Counted from the stretch's first letter, positions 8,787 through 16,674 are shown. The stretch: 20,042 nt of DNA from an uncultured Lysobacter sp. (GCA_946480055.1 CAMLID010000058.1:1-20042); one strand, 5' to 3'. Notes: generated by a model from the sequence alone, not told the origin. Program-made: numbers and translations.

Positions 8787-8939
8787 CGTCTTCAGGGCGG
8801 GGTGAGATTCCCCACCGGCGGTAGGCGCAGGGCCGAAGGGTTCCCGCGCGAGCCCGCGAGCGCCTCCGGCCACGCCGGAGGGTCAGCAGATCCGGTCCGA
8901 TGCCGGAGCCGACGGTCACAGTCCGGATGAAAGAAGACG
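8787..8939 (+). ncRNA. FMN riboswitch (RFN element)
   Basis: A complete FMN-sensing aptamer. The closing stem P1 pairs CGTCTTC (8787-8793) with GAAGACG (8933-8939). Between them lie the highly conserved blocks AGGGCGGGGTGAGATTCCCC, ACCGGCGGTA, AGCCCGCGAGCGC, GGTCAGCAGATCCGGT, GCCGACGGTCACAGTCCGGA and the final TGAAAGAAGACG, in the canonical order. The variable arm (about 8835-8880) carries CCTCCGGCCACGCCGGAGG, a clean hairpin. Binding of FMN should turn down the downstream ribE-ribBA-ribH genes. The arrangement with a hairpin and T run some 30 bases beyond P1 suggests transcriptional termination. Confidence 0.97.
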
Positions 8940-8970
8940 GCTTTCGCATGGCGCACGTCGCCGTGCGCTT

Positions 8971-8993
8971 GCCTCGTGCCTTGAGGCGTTTTT
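8971..8993 (+). terminator. Probable intrinsic terminator of the FMN riboswitch expression platform
   Basis: GCCTC (8971-8975) pairs with GAGGC (8983-8987) around a seven-base loop, followed by GTTTTT (8988-8993). A second compact hairpin, GCGCACG/CGTGCGC (8951-8968), lies between the aptamer and this stem. The stem is short at five base pairs but the T run is the only one in this GC-rich leader, and the position fits FMN-dependent premature termination. Confidence 0.55.
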
Positions 8994-9020
8994 CGCTCAC
9001 CATCATGCGGGAAACGTTTC

Positions 9021-9074
9021 ATGTCCAAGCTCCACCTCCGCCATTGCGCGCTCGCCTCCGGGGAGACGCGCTGA
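9021..9074 (+). CDS. Possible 17-residue leader ORF before ribE
   Basis: An ATG at 9021 opens a frame coding for MSKLHLRHCALASGETR that stops with a TGA at 9072-9074. The last base of the stop is the first base of the ribE ATG (TGATG). It follows the riboswitch terminator, so it would be translated only on read-through RNA. A GGGAAA stretch seven bases before the ATG is a weak ribosome binding site. Such an overlap would couple ribE translation to the small ORF, but an ORF this short can occur by chance. Confidence 0.25.
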   Translation: MSKLHLRHCALASGETR

Positions 9075-9682
9075 TGTTCACCGGCATCATCGAAGGCGTC
9101 GGCGCGCTCGCCGATTGCCAGGACCTGGGCGGCGACGTGCGACTGCGCATCGCCACCGGTAGCCTCGACTTCGACCAACCCAAGCTGGGCGAGAGCATCG
9201 CGGTCAACGGCGTCTGCCTGACCGTGATCGGCTTCGGCGCCGACTGGTTCGAAGCCGACGCGTCCACCGAAACCCTGTCCCTGACCACCCTGGGCGGTCT
9301 GCGCGACGGCGCCATGCTCAACCTGGAACGGGCGATGCGGCCCAGCGACCGCCTCGGCGGGCACCTGGTCAGCGGTCACGTCGACGGCGTCGGCCGCGTG
9401 CTGGACGTGCGCGAGGACGCGCGCGCGCAGCGCTGGCGTTTCGAAGTGCCGGCCGCGCTGGCGCGCTACATCGCCAAGAAGGGCTCGATCTGCGTCGACG
9501 GTGTCAGCCTCACCGTCAACGAAGCAGATGCGCGCAGTTTCGAAGTCGCGCTGATTCCGCACACCGTCGCCCACACCGCGTTCGCGCAGACTGCGGTCGG
9601 TGCGGCGGTCAATCTCGAAATCGACCTGGTGGCGCGTTATGTCGAACGCCTGCTCGGCACCCAAGCGGAGACCGGCGCATGA
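9074..9682 (+). CDS. ribE: Riboflavin synthase, alpha subunit
   Basis: Catalyses the last step of riboflavin synthesis, dismutating two 6,7-dimethyl-8-ribityllumazine molecules. The 202-residue protein has the invariant start MFTGIIEGVG and two homologous lumazine-binding barrels: barrel 1 has GESIAVNGVCLTV and barrel 2, from about residue 97, has GHLVSGHVDGVG and GSICVDGVSLTVNE. GGGAG at 9061-9065 lies eight bases before the ATG at 9074. Its frame is open upstream through the riboswitch, but the ATG at 9074 is the family start. The stop overlaps the ribBA ATG by four bases. The symbol follows the proteobacterial usage ribE/ribC for the alpha subunit. Confidence 0.97.
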   Translation: MFTGIIEGVGALADCQDLGGDVRLRIATGSLDFDQPKLGESIAVNGVCLTVIGFGADWFEADASTETLSLTTLGGLRDGAMLNLERAMRPSDRLGGHLVSGHVDGVGRVLDVREDARAQRWRFEVPAALARYIAKKGSICVDGVSLTVNEADARSFEVALIPHTVAHTAFAQTAVGAAVNLEIDLVARYVERLLGTQAETGA

Positions 9683-10812
9683 ATTTCGCCAGCATTCCCG
9701 AGCTTTTGGAAGAAATCCGCAACGGCCGCATGGTCGTGATCGTCGACGACGAAGACCGAGAGAACGAAGGCGACCTGATCATGGCCGCCGAGCTGGTGCG
9801 GCCGTCCGACATCAACTTCATGGTCACCCACGCGCGCGGCCTGGTCTGCCTGTCGCTGATGCGCGAGCGCTGTCTGCAGCTGGGTCTGGGGCCGATGGTG
9901 CGCGACAACACCTCCTCGCACCACACCAACTTCACCGTCAGCATCGAAGCCGCCGAGGGCGTCACCACCGGCATCTCGGCCTACGACCGCGCCCACACCG
10001 TGCGCACCGCGGTGCGTCCGGACGCCAAGCCGGCCGACCTGGCCCAGCCCGGTCACATCTTTCCGTTGATGTCGCAGCCCGGCGGCGTGCTCAACCGCGC
10101 CGGCCACACCGAGGCGGCCAGCGATCTGGCGATGCTGGCCGGCCTGGAGCCGGCCGGCGTGCTGGTCGAAATCCTCAACCCCGACGGCAGCATGGCGCGG
10201 CGTCCGCAGTTGGAAGCGTTCGCGGCCGAGCACGGTCTCAAGATCGGTTCGATCGAAGAGCTGATCCGCTACCGCCTGGCGACCGAGCACACGGTCGAGC
10301 GTGTCGACGAGCGCGAGATCGACACCGAGTACGGCCCGTTCCGCCTGATCAGCTACCGCGACCGCCTCAGCCACGGCCTGCATTTCGCGATGCTGCGCGG
10401 CCAGGCCGACGCGAGCATCCCGACCCTGGTGCGCGTGCACGTGCAGAACCCGCTGGCCGACACCCTGCATTGGCGGCGCGCCGACTTCGGGCCGGCGGTC
10501 GGCGACGTGCTGGCCGCGATCGCGCGCGAGGAGCGCGGCGCGCTGGTGTTGCTGGGCGACGCTCCCGACGCCGAGGCCCTGCTGGCGCGGGTGCGCGAAC
10601 AACCGGCCGCGCACGAGGCCGAGGTCGTCGCCGTTGCGCCCAGCCGCGGCCACGCCCTGGCCGAATGGCGCCGCAACGGCGCCGGCGGCCAGATCCTGGC
10701 CGATCTCGGCCTGGCCCGGCTGCGCGTGCTGGGCACGCCGCGGCGCCAGGTCGGCCTGGCCGGTTTCGGGCTGGAAGTCGTCGAATACGTCGATCCCGCC
10801 ACGCTGGCCTGA
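9679..10812 (+). CDS. ribBA: 3,4-dihydroxy-2-butanone 4-phosphate synthase fused to a degenerate GTP cyclohydrolase II domain (RibBX type)
   Basis: The N-terminal RibB domain (about 1-202) turns ribulose 5-phosphate into the four-carbon precursor of the lumazine ring. Its active-site motifs are intact: VDDEDRENEGDLIMAAE (about 22-38), THARGLVCLSL (about 50-60) and GHTEAA (about 142-147). The C-terminal domain (about 205-377) has the length and start of GTP cyclohydrolase II (EYGPFRLISYRD) but has lost the zinc-binding cysteines: the zinc region reads HVQNPLADTLHWRRADFG, and no cysteine occurs after residue 65. The usual RQEGRGIGL block is replaced by EWRRNGAGGQILADLGL. The cyclohydrolase is therefore probably inactive. 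Such RibBX proteins are known in proteobacteria with a separate ribA. The start overlaps ribE by four bases. Confidence 0.94.
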   Translation: MNFASIPELLEEIRNGRMVVIVDDEDRENEGDLIMAAELVRPSDINFMVTHARGLVCLSLMRERCLQLGLGPMVRDNTSSHHTNFTVSIEAAEGVTTGISAYDRAHTVRTAVRPDAKPADLAQPGHIFPLMSQPGGVLNRAGHTEAASDLAMLAGLEPAGVLVEILNPDGSMARRPQLEAFAAEHGLKIGSIEELIRYRLATEHTVERVDEREIDTEYGPFRLISYRDRLSHGLHFAMLRGQADASIPTLVRVHVQNPLADTLHWRRADFGPAVGDVLAAIAREERGALVLLGDAPDAEALLARVREQPAAHEAEVVAVAPSRGHALAEWRRNGAGGQILADLGLARLRVLGTPRRQVGLAGFGLEVVEYVDPATLA

Positions 10813-10825
10813 GTCCGGGCCATGG

Positions 10826-10855
10826 ACGAAGACGGCCTTCAATGGTCGTCTTCGT
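10826..10855 (+). other. Strong hairpin between ribBA and ribH
   Basis: ACGAAGACGGCC (10826-10837) pairs with GGTCGTCTTCGT (10844-10855), twelve base pairs with one G-U, around a six-base loop. It starts 14 bases after the ribBA stop. No T run follows, so it looks more like an mRNA processing or stability element, or a weak or factor-assisted terminator, than a classic intrinsic terminator. The 129-base gap here is the only sizeable one in ribE-nusB. Confidence 0.5.
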
Positions 10856-10909
10856 GCGTTACGGTGGCTGCGGCGGCCTCGATTCGTCGGCACTGGGCGC
10901 CCCAGCCGC

Positions 10910-10915
10910 TAAACT
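10910..10915 (+). promoter_or_regulatory. Candidate internal -10 box before ribH
   Basis: TAAACT (10910-10915) lies 26 bases before the ribH ATG, after the hairpin at 10826-10855. It could give ribH-nusB-thiL a riboswitch-independent promoter, which would make sense because nusB is needed under all conditions. No convincing -35 box is present. Confidence 0.3.
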
Positions 10916-10941
10916 ACCCCTTTCGTCCAGACGGTTCCCCC

Positions 10942-11439
10942 ATGCCCCATTACGAAGGCGATCTGCGCAGCCCCGAGGGCGCGCGCTACGCCATCATCGC
11001 CAGCCGCTGGAACCCGCGCATCACCGATACGCTGGTCGCCGGCGCGCGCCGCACCTTCGCCGAACACGGCGTCGCCGAGGACGCGATCGACGTGATCCGC
11101 GTGCCCGGCGCATGGGAGCTGCCGGTGGTGGCCGCGCGCCTGGCCCGTTCCGGCGCGCATGCCGCGGTGGTCGCGCTGGGCTGCGTGGTGCGTGGCGATA
11201 CCCGCCATTACGAGCAGGTCGCCGACGGTTGCTCCGACGGCCTGATGCGGGTCGCGCTGGACTACGGCCTGCCGATCGCCAACGGCGTGCTCGCGGTGGA
11301 ACGCCACGAGGACGCCGAGGCCCGCGCCGGCGGCAGCCACGGCAACAAGGGCGAGGAGTGCGCATTGGCCGCATTGGAAATGGCGCACCTGCTGGTGCAG
11401 GCGCCGCTCAAGCACGAATCACGGGAGTCGACACGATGA
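10942..11439 (+). CDS. ribH: 6,7-dimethyl-8-ribityllumazine synthase
   Basis: Condenses the RibB product with the pyrimidine from RibD to make the substrate of RibE; it forms pentameric or icosahedral assemblies. From the ATG at 10942 the product has 165 residues. Typical blocks are [20 protein letters not shown] (about 16-35), [15 protein letters not shown], and [20 protein letters not shown] with the catalytic histidine, followed by [10 protein letters not shown]. The end [20 protein letters not shown] is also characteristic. The start was chosen at MPHYEGDL because family members begin about there; 40 further codons upstream are open but overlap the hairpin. No clear Shine-Dalgarno sequence is seen. 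It overlaps nusB by ATGA. Confidence 0.96.
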   Translation: MPHYEGDLRSPEGARYAIIASRWNPRITDTLVAGARRTFAEHGVAEDAIDVIRVPGAWELPVVAARLARSGAHAAVVALGCVVRGDTRHYEQVADGCSDGLMRVALDYGLPIANGVLAVERHEDAEARAGGSHGNKGEECALAALEMAHLLVQAPLKHESRESTR

Positions 11440-11897
11440 ACCGCCGCCGCCACGATGGCATAGACCCGGTCGCGCGTTCGCGCGCCCGCCGCCGCGCGCT
11501 GCAGGCCGTGTACGCCTGGCAGCTGTCGGGAGCGCGCGTCGAGGACGTGATCTCGCAGTTCGCCCACGAGCAGGCGCACGAAGTCGCCGACCTCATGTAT
11601 TTCGAGGATCTGGTGCGCGGCGTCGACAAGTTCCAGGAAGAGCTCGACGTCGCCCTGGCGCCGTACCTGGACCGCGACATCGAGCAGGTCGATCCGATCG
11701 AGCGCGCGGTGTTGCGCATCGCCGCCTACGAGCTGCGCCGCCGCCCCGACGTGCCGTATCGCGTGGTCCTCAACGAGGCCATCGAAACGGTGAAGCGTTT
11801 CGGCGCCGAGCACGGCCACACCTACGTCAACGGCGTGCTCGACCACGCAGCCGCGGCCTGGCGCCCGGTCGAAGTGCAGTCGCCGCGCGCCAAGTAA
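11436..11897 (+). CDS. nusB: Transcription antitermination factor NusB
   Basis: An RNA-binding helical protein that with NusE (S10) recognises boxA and promotes antitermination of rRNA operons. The 153-residue product has the characteristic [19 protein letters not shown] near the N terminus (about 14-32), [20 protein letters not shown] in the middle, and [20 protein letters not shown] followed by [10 protein letters not shown] near the end. The ATG overlaps the ribH stop, so translation is coupled. The ribH-nusB-thiL order is widespread in gammaproteobacteria and supports the call. Confidence 0.97.
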   Translation: MNRRRHDGIDPVARSRARRRALQAVYAWQLSGARVEDVISQFAHEQAHEVADLMYFEDLVRGVDKFQEELDVALAPYLDRDIEQVDPIERAVLRIAAYELRRRPDVPYRVVLNEAIETVKRFGAEHGHTYVNGVLDHAAAAWRPVEVQSPRAK

Positions 11898-11914
11898 GGC
11901 GCGCCGCCGCCGCG

Positions 11915-12862
11915 ATGGCCGAATTCGACCTGATCGCGCGCATCCGCCGACGCGTCGCCACGCGCGACGACGTCGCGCTCGGCATCGGCGACGACGCCGC
12001 GCTGCTGCGCGTGCCCGCCGGTCGCGAGCTGGTGGTGGCGATGGACACGCTCAACGCGGGCGTGCATTTCCCCGACGACACCGCAGCGGCCGACATCGGC
12101 TGGAAGGCGCTGGCGGTCAACCTGTCCGACCTGGCCGCGATGGCCGCCGAGCCGGCATGGTGCACCTTGTCCTTGTCGCTGCCGCAGGCCGATGCAGACT
12201 GGCTGGACGCGTTCCTGGACGGTTTCCTCGGCCTGGCCGAACAGCACGGCGTCGCCCTGGTCGGCGGCGACACCACCCGCGGCCCGCTGTCGGTCTGCGT
12301 GACCGCACACGGTCTGGTCGAACCGGGCCGCGCGGCGCGCCGCGACGGCGCGCGCGTCGGCGACACGGTCTGGGTCAGCGGCAGTCTCGGCGACGCGGCC
12401 GGCGCACTTGCGCAGTGGCGCGCCGGAGCGGCGATGGATCCTTATCTGCGCGCACGTCTGGACCGGCCGACGCCGCGCCTGGCCTTGCTGCCGGTGTTGC
12501 GGCAGGTGCACGCCTGCATCGACGTGTCCGACGGTTTGCTGGCCGATCTGGGGCATGTGTGCGCGGCCAGCGGCGTCGGTGCGCTGGTCGATGTCGATGC
12601 GTTGCCGGCCTCTGCGGCTTTGCGCGCGAGCTTCGATGCCGAAACCCGGCGCCGATTGCAGTCGACGGGCGGCGACGACTACGAACTGTGCTTCAGCGCG
12701 CCGGAGTCGGCGCGCGAGGCGATCCTGCGCGAGGCTGCGGCCGCCGGTGTGGTCGTGACCGCGATCGGTCGTATGGTCGAAGGCGAGGGTGTGCGCGTCT
12801 CGTGTGCCGACGGTTCGCCGTGGCAGCCCTCGGGTAGCGGCTACGATCACTTCCCCGCGTAG
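11915..12862 (+). CDS. thiL: Thiamine-monophosphate kinase
   Basis: ATP-dependent phosphorylation of thiamine monophosphate to the active cofactor thiamine diphosphate. The 315-residue protein shows the PurM/ThiL fold motifs in order: MAEFDLIARI, DDVALGIGDDAALL (about 18-31), AMDTLNAGVHFP (about 42-53), GWKALAVNLSDLAAM, LVGGDTTRGPLSV, the second metal/substrate block CIDVSDGLLADLGHV, and TGGDDYELCFSAP. It starts 17 bases after nusB. No Shine-Dalgarno sequence is obvious, the gap being GCGCCGCCGCCGCG. It is the last gene of the run and converges on the minus-strand FAD oxidase. Confidence 0.96.
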   Translation: MAEFDLIARIRRRVATRDDVALGIGDDAALLRVPAGRELVVAMDTLNAGVHFPDDTAAADIGWKALAVNLSDLAAMAAEPAWCTLSLSLPQADADWLDAFLDGFLGLAEQHGVALVGGDTTRGPLSVCVTAHGLVEPGRAARRDGARVGDTVWVSGSLGDAAGALAQWRAGAAMDPYLRARLDRPTPRLALLPVLRQVHACIDVSDGLLADLGHVCAASGVGALVDVDALPASAALRASFDAETRRRLQSTGGDDYELCFSAPESAREAILREAAAAGVVVTAIGRMVEGEGVRVSCADGSPWQPSGSGYDHFPA

Positions 12863-12864
12863 GG

Positions 12865-12887
12865 TGCGGTGAGCGCAGCGAACCGCG
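12865..12887. terminator. Hairpin between convergent thiL and FAD oxidase genes
   Basis: TGCGGT (12865-12870) faces ACCGCG (12882-12887) around GAGCGCAGCGA. It occupies most of the 36-base gap between two convergent stop codons and may serve both directions. There is no T run on either strand, so it could instead be a small extragenic repeat; sequences of the form GCGGTGAGCGnAGCGAACCGC are common in this group as I recall. Confidence 0.4.
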
Positions 12888-12898
12888 CCGCGCCCCCG

Positions 12899-14281
12899 TC
12901 ACTCCGGCAACAACTTCCCCGGATTAAGTATCCCGTCCGGATCGAACACCGCCTTCAGCTGCCGCATCAGCGTCAGCGTCGCCGCGTCGATCGCCTGCGG
13001 CATAAAGTCGCGTTTCGCCAGCCCGATGCCGTGCTCGCCCGAAAGCGTGCCGCCCAAGGCCAGGGCCAAACCGAACACGCGCGCCATCGCCGCGTTCGCG
13101 CGTTCGCTCTGAGAGGGGTCGGCGGGGTCGTACAGCAGATTCACGTGCAGGTTGCCGTTGCCGGCATGGCCGAAGCAGACGATGGGCAACGCGAACTCGC
13201 GCGACAGCGCCTGCACGCCGTCGACCAGTTCCGGGATGCGCGACACCGGCACCACCACGTCTTCGTTGATCTTGCCCGGCGCCAGCGTGCGCAATGCCGG
13301 CGACAGCGCCTTGCGCGCCGCCCACAGTTTTTCGCTCGCGGCCTCGTCGGCGGCATCGTCCAGCGCCAGCAGGCCGTCGCCGGCGGCCGCGCGTTTCAGA
13401 GCCGCGATCGCCTGCGGCAGGGTGTCGGTATCGCCGTCGGCTTCGATCATCAGCAGGGCGCCGGCGTCGTGCGGCAGATCCGCGCCGCCGACGTCGCGCG
13501 CCAGCCGCAGCGCGTCGCCGTCCATGAATTCCAGCATCGACGGCGTGACCGGCTGCGCCATCAGCCGCGCCACCGCCAGCGCCGCGGACGAGACGTCGCG
13601 GTAGATCGCGCGCACGGCGCGCCGTTGCGGCGCCGAGGGCGTGAGCCGCAGGCTGGCCTCGACGATCAGCGCCAGGGTGCCTTCGCTGCCGACCAGCAAA
13701 CGATGCAGGTCGTAGCCGGTGGAGCCCTTGGTGGTCGCGGTGCCACAGACGATCAGCTCGCCGGCGCCGGTGACCGCGGTGATCGCGAGCACGTTGTCGC
13801 GGCTGGCACCGTACTTCACCGCGCGCGGTCCGCCGGCGTTGCAGGCGAGGTTGCCGCCGACGGTGCTGAAGGCGGCGCTGGTCGGGTCCGGCGGCCAGAA
13901 CAGGCCGTGCGGTTTGAGCGCGGCCTGCAGATCGCCGTTGAGCACGCCGGGCTCGACCACCGCGCAGCGGTCGCCGGGGCGGATGTCGAGGATGCGGTTC
14001 ATGCGTTCGAACGACACCACCACGCCGGCCGCGACCGGCACCGAGGCGCCGGTGGTGTTGGTGCCGCGTCCGCGCGCGACCACCGGCACCCGATGCGTGC
14101 GGCAGGCGCGCACCAGCGCCTGCACCTGCTCGCGCGTGCGCGGCAGCGCGACCGCGTCGGGCAGCGCCTGGCGGCGCGAGTTGTCGTAGGCGTAGGCCAG
14201 GCGTTCGCCGGGATCGGTGAGCCAGCCGTCGCCCAGCAGCCCGGCGAGCGTGCGTGCGAGGTCGGCCGGCAGCGCGCTCAT
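12899..14281 (-). CDS. FAD-linked oxidase (GlcD / D-lactate dehydrogenase-like)
   Basis: A 460-residue flavoprotein of the VAO/PCMH fold that oxidises a 2-hydroxy acid such as D-lactate, glycolate or D-2-hydroxyglutarate. The FAD-binding PP-loop is VPVVARGRGTNTTGASVPVA (about 66-85), followed by STVGGNLACNAGGPRAVKYG and LLVGSEGTLALIVEASLRLT. The C-terminal oxidase domain carries FGHAGNGNLHVNLL and the strongly conserved LSGEHGIGLAKRDFMP near the end. Exact substrate is not decidable from sequence; there is no iron-sulfur domain, unlike the larger D-lactate dehydrogenases. The ATG at 14281 overlaps the stop of the preceding membrane-protein gene by ATGA, so the two are coupled. Confidence 0.92.
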   Translation of the reverse strand: MSALPADLARTLAGLLGDGWLTDPGERLAYAYDNSRRQALPDAVALPRTREQVQALVRACRTHRVPVVARGRGTNTTGASVPVAAGVVVSFERMNRILDIRPGDRCAVVEPGVLNGDLQAALKPHGLFWPPDPTSAAFSTVGGNLACNAGGPRAVKYGASRDNVLAITAVTGAGELIVCGTATTKGSTGYDLHRLLVGSEGTLALIVEASLRLTPSAPQRRAVRAIYRDVSSAALAVARLMAQPVTPSMLEFMDGDALRLARDVGGADLPHDAGALLMIEADGDTDTLPQAIAALKRAAAGDGLLALDDAADEAASEKLWAARKALSPALRTLAPGKINEDVVVPVSRIPELVDGVQALSREFALPIVCFGHAGNGNLHVNLLYDPADPSQSERANAAMARVFGLALALGGTLSGEHGIGLAKRDFMPQAIDAATLTLMRQLKAVFDPDGILNPGKLLPE

Positions 14282-14814
14282 GCCGGTGCGGTCCGGCGCC
14301 GGCGCGCGATCAGGGCCAGCGGTGCGGCCAGCAACAGGGCCGGCAACCACACCCATTGCACCTCCGACCACAGCACCTGCAATCCGCGCAGACTGAAGAA
14401 GCCGGCGCCGATCGGCGACACCGCGATCGGCCGCCACGGCGCGAACATGCGCGCATCCGACCACGGCCACAGCAGGGCGACGCCGAGCCCGCCGTCGGTG
14501 AACGCGTCCAACAGCGGATGCGAGGCCACGCACAGCGCCAGCCACAGCGCCGCCCACAGCGGCGGTGCGCGCAGCCAGCGGCTGGCGAGCGCGCCCAGCG
14601 CACCGACCGCAGCGGCGAATGCGAATGAATGGCTGGCGCCGCGATGGCCGAAATCATCGGCGTAGGCGATGCCGAGCTTGAACGCGACCACGTCGGCGTC
14701 CGGCAGCATGGCCGCGAGCGCGCCGGCGATCAGCAGCCGGCGATCGATCCGTCGCGGGCCCAGGGCCCAGCCCAGGGCGAGCGGAACCATGGCATGGCTG
14801 ATGACGGTCGGCAT
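14278..14814 (-). CDS. YdjM-like membrane-bound metal-dependent hydrolase
   Basis: A 178-residue multi-pass membrane protein of the YdjM/DUF457 family, annotated as putative inner-membrane metal hydrolase. Sequence marks are MPTVISHAMVPLALGWALGP at the N terminus, LPDADVVAF (about 37-45), HRGASHSFAFA and HPLLDAFTDGG, where His and Asp residues likely bind metal, plus C-terminal hydrophobic helices ending in an RRRR cluster. The ATG at 14814 follows the yraN stop by seven bases. An in-frame upstream ATG at 14886 would overlap yraN deeply and is not preferred. Biochemical function is not established; in E. coli ydjM is LexA-regulated, but I see no LexA box here. Confidence 0.87.
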   Translation of the reverse strand: MPTVISHAMVPLALGWALGPRRIDRRLLIAGALAAMLPDADVVAFKLGIAYADDFGHRGASHSFAFAAAVGALGALASRWLRAPPLWAALWLALCVASHPLLDAFTDGGLGVALLWPWSDARMFAPWRPIAVSPIGAGFFSLRGLQVLWSEVQWVWLPALLLAAPLALIARRRRTAPA

Positions 14815-14821
14815 GGCTGAT

Positions 14822-15214
14822 TCAGATCTCGTCGGCACGGAAGGCGTCGCGCAGCCAATGCAAGCGCGGCGCGTCGGGATCGCCATCGGCTTCGATCACG
14901 TCGAAGCGACAGGGCGTATTGCTGTACTGGCGGTGCGCGGCGAGGAAGGCTTGCGCCGCCTGCACCAGGCGCCGGCGCTTGCCGGCATCGACCGAGACAG
15001 CACCGCCGCCGAAGGCCGCGCTGCGGCGGTAACGCACTTCGACGAACACCACGCACGTCTCGCGCGAGCCCGGGTCGAGCATCACCAGATCGAGTTCGCC
15101 GAAACGGAAGCTGGCGTTGGCCGCGATCTCGCGCAGCCCTTGTGCGAGCAGGTGCGCACGCGCGGCCGCCTCGACCGCCGCGCCGCGGCTGCGTCGGTCC
15201 AGTGGCGCGGGCAT
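14822..15214 (-). CDS. yraN: YraN / UPF0102 family protein (nuclease-like fold)
   Basis: A 130-residue protein of UPF0102. It has [20 protein letters not shown] near the start, then the PD-(D/E)XK-like core [12 protein letters not shown] (E and D) and [11 protein letters not shown] (E-x-[RK]), and [14 protein letters not shown]. The fold resembles Holliday-junction resolvases and restriction nucleases; the cellular role is unsettled. The start at 15214 matches the family length. Upstream in-frame codons to 15286 lie in the lpoA coding region. It follows lpoA with a 14-base gap, the same lpoA-yraN order as in E. coli, which supports both calls. Confidence 0.93.
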   Translation of the reverse strand: MPAPLDRRSRGAAVEAAARAHLLAQGLREIAANASFRFGELDLVMLDPGSRETCVVFVEVRYRRSAAFGGGAVSVDAGKRRRLVQAAQAFLAAHRQYSNTPCRFDVIEADGDPDAPRLHWLRDAFRADEI

Positions 15215-15228
15215 GCGCTCAGGTCCGC

Positions 15229-16674
15229 TTAATGGCGCGCGGCGTCGCTCAGCGAGACCGCCACGCCGCTGCTGAAGACCGACCACGACGGCGTGCGCAT
15301 CACATTGCCGAAGCCGTCGATGCGCAGGGTACCGGTCGCGCCGGCGACCTGGCCGTCGGCGGCGGTCGCCAGGCGTTCCAGATAGGCCGACAGCAGCCAG
15401 GCGTCGTAGCCGAACGCGAACAGGCGCGCGGCCGGTCCGCGTGCGGTCGGCAGGGTCTGGCCGGCGGACGCCGCCGCCGGCAGACCGCGCACGCCGCGCG
15501 TGGTCCAGGCTTCGGACGGGAACACGACGCCGTCGAGGACGCGGTCCTGTTCCGGCTTGCCGGTGCCCGACAGCACGTAGGAGGTCGCCACGCGCGGCTT
15601 GCCGCCCAGGCCGGCCAGGGCCAGCTTCGGCATCAGCGTGCGCGCCGAGGCGCCCTTGACCGCGAGGAAGATCGCATCGACGCCGCCGTCCTTGTTGGCG
15701 AACGGCGCGAAGTCCGCGGTGCCTTCGCCGACCGCGTCGGTGACGCTGCCGCCGCGGTCGCCCAGGCGCGCGCGCAGCGCGGCCACCGCGCGATTCTGGC
15801 CGTCGTCGGTGCCGCCGACCACCAGCACGCGACGCGCGCCTTGGCTCAGCAGGTAATCGGCTGCGGCGATGCCTTCGTCTTCCGGCGACAGCGAGAAGCT
15901 GGCATTGCCCGACGGCGGCGCGACCGAGCCGCGATTGAGCGCGAGCACCGGCACCGGCAGCGTGCCCTTGCCGAACAGCGCGCTGACTTCGTCGCGGCCG
16001 AGCGGGCCGACCACGAAATCGTTGCCTTCGGCGGCGGCCTTGTCGTAGGCGGCGAGGGTGCCGCCGGCGGTGCCGAGAGTGTCGTAGAACACCACGTCCG
16101 GGCGACGGCGGTTTTCGCCGTAGTAGCCGGCCAGGAAGCCGTCGCGCACCGGCGAGGCCGCGGTGGCCATAGCGCCAGACAGAGGCAGCAGCACCGCGAT
16201 CTTGGTCGGCGGACGGTAGCCGTCGCTGTCGGCCGGCGGACGCTTGGCGTCGAAGCGCCAGCCTTCGCCGCGGTCGAACGGACGCGGCAGCGGCAGGCCG
16301 CGACGCAGCAGGGCGCGGCCTGCGTAGTTGTAGAGCGGGTCGCCCGGCGGCAGCGCGGCGGCTTCGCGCGCCAGGCTGTTGTTGTCCAACTGGGTCAGCA
16401 GGCGCTCGATCTGGCTGTCGTTCTCGGCGCGCGCGGCGCCGCTGAGGGCCGCGCCGTTGCGCGCGAGTTCACTGGCCTGGACCACCAGCGGATGCCCGGC
16501 GGTGCGTGCCGGCGCCGGGCCGGTGTGGGTGGTCACCGTGCCGCAGCCCGCCAGGGCGAGGCCCAGGGCCAGGGCGGCGAGCGCGATCCGGGCGCCGCGC
16601 CAGCCGGCGCTCGCGCGCTGGGTGGAGCGCGTGGGGTGGGATCCGGTGATCTCGAGCTGAAGGCGCATCGGCAT
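15229..16674 (-). CDS. lpoA: Penicillin-binding protein activator LpoA (LppC family lipoprotein), short form
   Basis: An outer-membrane lipoprotein that activates the peptidoglycan synthase PBP1a in E. coli. The 481-residue product has a signal sequence with lipobox LALAGC (Cys44), then a short helical N-terminal region (about 60-135), and from about 158 a periplasmic-binding-protein-like LppC domain beginning [20 protein letters not shown], with later [17 protein letters not shown] and [21 protein letters not shown]. coli LpoA is clearly longer because of a large TPR-like N domain that is mostly missing here. Start: ATG at 16674; the next ATG, at 16668, is also possible. It is divergent from rsmI, as in enterobacteria. 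Assignment to LppC is firm; PBP1a as partner is inferred. Confidence 0.9.
   Translation of the reverse strand: MPMRLQLEITGSHPTRSTQRASAGWRGARIALAALALGLALAGCGTVTTHTGPAPARTAGHPLVVQASELARNGAALSGAARAENDSQIERLLTQLDNNSLAREAAALPPGDPLYNYAGRALLRRGLPLPRPFDRGEGWRFDAKRPPADSDGYRPPTKIAVLLPLSGAMATAASPVRDGFLAGYYGENRRRPDVVFYDTLGTAGGTLAAYDKAAAEGNDFVVGPLGRDEVSALFGKGTLPVPVLALNRGSVAPPSGNASFSLSPEDEGIAAADYLLSQGARRVLVVGGTDDGQNRAVAALRARLGDRGGSVTDAVGEGTADFAPFANKDGGVDAIFLAVKGASARTLMPKLALAGLGGKPRVATSYVLSGTGKPEQDRVLDGVVFPSEAWTTRGVRGLPAAASAGQTLPTARGPAARLFAFGYDAWLLSAYLERLATAADGQVAGATGTLRIDGFGNVMRTPSWSVFSSGVAVSLSDAARH

Noticed and set aside
10826..10837. Shared GAAGACGGC with the riboswitch P1 3' strand, considered as a long-range competing pairing partner
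   Set aside because: The match is short, 1.9 kb away, and already part of a strong local hairpin; chance is the simpler explanation.
12869..14665. 598-codon plus-strand open frame opposite the FAD oxidase
   Set aside because: Gln/Arg/His-rich reverse complement of a clear FAD-oxidase coding sequence.
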